64,000 nt of DNA. It comes from Brevibacterium sp. CS2. GTDB lineage: Bacteria; Actinomycetota; Actinomycetes; Actinomycetales; Brevibacteriaceae. This document shows positions 62,945 to 64,000 of this stretch, piece by piece. The translations under genes and the position numbers were made by a program. Numbering within the stretch: the first letter of the stretch is position 1; each line of letters starts with the position of its first letter. Location: positions 868,001 to 932,000 of the forward strand of contig NZ_CP040020.1 in the NCBI RefSeq assembly GCF_005280295.1, in the 5' to 3' direction. A model generated the notes under the pieces. It made no database searches, was not told where the DNA came from, and was given only the letters and a program-made list of their open reading frames with translations.

Positions 62945-63808
62945 GTGGCAGTGATGCCGGACGGGCACGCACCTCGGGCACGGCGGGAACCGGCGGAGGA
63001 CGGGACCGGCCTCGGGGATGCCGAGGCGGGACTCACCGTCGGGCGCACCGCCGAGCTCGTGGGCGTGAGCGTGCGGACGCTGCACCACTGGGATGCGCTG
63101 GGGCTCGTGTGCCCGAGTGCGCGGACGTGGGCCGGGTACCGGCTGTACGGGCGGGCGGACATCGCCCGGCTGCAGCAGGTGCTGGTCTACCGCGAGCTCG
63201 GGATGAGCCTGGAGCGGATCGGGGACCTGCTCGACGCTCCGGAGGCCGATGTGGCCGAGCAGCTGCGCAGCCAGCATGATCTCCTCGCCGATCGGATCGC
63301 CCGCCTGCAGGCCATGAAGTCTGCGGTCGAACAGATGATGGAGGTCGAAACCATGGAGAAGAAGCTCACCCCCGAGCAGCAGGCCGAGGTCCTCGGCTCG
63401 AACTGGAACCCGGAGTGGCACTACGAGGCCGAGGAGCGCTGGGGCGCCACCGACGAGTGGGCCGAGGCCGAGGGGCGCAAGGCGCAGATGGGCCGGTCCG
63501 ACTGGGAGCAGGTCAAGCAGGAGGCCGAGGCGCTCGAGGCGGACCTCGCGGCAGCGAAGCGCCGTGGAGTGGAACCCGGGTCCGAGGAGGCGAGCGCGCT
63601 CGCCGAACGGCACCGGGAGTCGATCGGGCAGTGGTTCGAGGTGAGCCGGGCCAAGCACGTGCTCATCGCTCGCGGATACACCGAGGACCCGCGCTTCCGC
63701 GAGCACTACGACACCCGTGAGGCGGGCCTGGCGGCGTGGCTGCGTGAGGTCATCGAGGCCGAGGCGCGGGCCCACGGGGTCGACCCGGAGACCGCCGAGT
63801 GGGAGTGA
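62945..63808 (+). CDS. tipA: MerR-family regulator with TipAS drug-binding domain
   Basis: A 287-residue regulator. Residues about 35-105 form the MerR helix-turn-helix (TVGRTAELVGVSVRTLHHWD, YRLYGRADIARLQQVL). A long helix joins it to a TipAS domain (about 160-285, with NPEWHYEAEERWGATDEWAE and FEVSRAKHVLIARGYTEDPR). In Streptomyces TipAL, thiopeptides bind this domain covalently and switch on autogenous transcription. Here no Cys is visible in the TipAS part, so ligand binding would be non-covalent. GTG 62945 is chosen for its AAGGAG; ATG 62954 is possible. Confidence 0.87.
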   Translation: MAVMPDGHAPRARREPAEDGTGLGDAEAGLTVGRTAELVGVSVRTLHHWDALGLVCPSARTWAGYRLYGRADIARLQQVLVYRELGMSLERIGDLLDAPEADVAEQLRSQHDLLADRIARLQAMKSAVEQMMEVETMEKKLTPEQQAEVLGSNWNPEWHYEAEERWGATDEWAEAEGRKAQMGRSDWEQVKQEAEALEADLAAAKRRGVEPGSEEASALAERHRESIGQWFEVSRAKHVLIARGYTEDPRFREHYDTREAGLAAWLREVIEAEARAHGVDPETAEWE

Positions 63809-63828
63809 TTCCCGGTGACCCGACCGGA

Positions 63829-63879
63829 GCCGAGGCGCGCGGCCGGTGACGTGAGAGCGTCACCGGTGCGCGCCTCGGC
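63829..63879 (+). terminator. Terminator after the TipA-like gene
   Basis: GCCGAGGCGCGC and CCGGTGACG on the left pair with CGTCACCGG and GCGCGCCTCGGC on the right, giving a stem of more than 20 bp with one small internal loop, 20 bases past the stop. Confidence 0.8.
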
Positions 63880-63994
63880 GGCGGGTGCCCGAGCGCCCTG
63901 TGCTCACCGCCCGGCACCCGGTGTCCGCGGGCCGCGATAGAGTTGTGTGGCCGGTGCGATGCCGGTGGATCGAGCTGTGCGCGGGACGGGGAGA

Positions 63995-64000
63995 ATGAGC
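63995..64000 (+). CDS. Start of a gene cut by the right edge
   Basis: ATGAGC follows ACGGGGAGA, a good ribosome site. A TAGAGT box near 63938 could be its promoter. Only two codons are visible. In mycobacteria dnaB lies a short way downstream of rplI, so dnaB is a possible identity, with no direct support here. Confidence 0.4.

Overview
The window is high-GC DNA from an actinomycete. The chromosomal part has the classic actinobacterial origin layout: rpmH-rnpA-yidD-yidC-jag-rsmG-parAB on one side of dnaA, and dnaN-recF-dciA-gyrB-gyrA-DUF3566-tRNA-Ile-tRNA-Ala on the other. Small clade markers agree: a DLW-39-type peptide gene between the two tRNAs, a MurJ plus pseudokinase pair, a DUF6049 protein, and a CwlM-like pseudo-amidase beside trxBA. 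The combination fits Micrococcales and looks Brevibacterium-like to me, but the genus is an inference.

Bases 1 to about 23,040 are the right-hand part of an integrative and conjugative element whose left end lies outside the window. It carries copper-resistance cargo (a CopB-type P1B ATPase with a CPH motif, CsoR, a small peptide gene, an AraC-type regulator). Next comes an establishment and maintenance block: an ArdC-like antirestriction/metalloprotease protein, a primase-polymerase, a ParB-like protein and several element-specific proteins. After that is a Gram-positive type IV secretion module: a single-pass transfer protein, a two-domain cell-wall hydrolase, two small DUF6112-type membrane proteins, a TrbL/VirB6-like channel protein, an SCO6880-family protein, a VirB4-like ATPase and a VirD4/TraG-like coupling protein. 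It ends with an SSB-like protein, a DUF4913 protein and a large serine recombinase against tRNA-Ala. Every element gene reads rightward except one: a coiled-coil plus CHAT (caspase-like) protease gene, inverted between the SCO6880 and VirB4 genes. That gene is the best candidate for an undescribed defence or inter-element conflict function. A 9-base motif, GTGCACCTG, recurs at five gene boundaries of the transfer region.

Bases 23,040-39,040 are the replication-origin neighbourhood. tRNA-Ala, the DLW-39 gene and tRNA-Ile read leftward from a good promoter. DUF3566-gyrA-gyrB, an M50 protease, dciA-recF-dnaN and dnaA all read leftward. DnaA boxes lie on both sides of dnaA. rpmH, rnpA, yidD, yidC, jag and rsmG read rightward and are tightly packed or overlapping.

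Bases 39,040-53,440 hold parAB with five perfect parS sites, three of them inside parB codons. They also hold the leftward cell-wall/redox block: cwlM-like, trxA, trxB, pseudokinase, murJ, DUF6049 and a NUDIX hydrolase. The CCA-adding enzyme gene reads away from the NUDIX gene. Bases 53,440-64,000 hold an acyl-CoA-ligase-type enzyme, a class A penicillin-binding protein, a polytopic membrane protein and rpsF-ssb-rpsR-rplI. A DUF445 protein and a TipA-like MerR regulator with a dyad in a 19-base promoter spacer follow. The first codons of another gene reach the right edge. Two intergenic regions, near 23.5-23.8 kb and 61.1-61.4 kb, share the same pair of palindromic repeats in mirror-image order.
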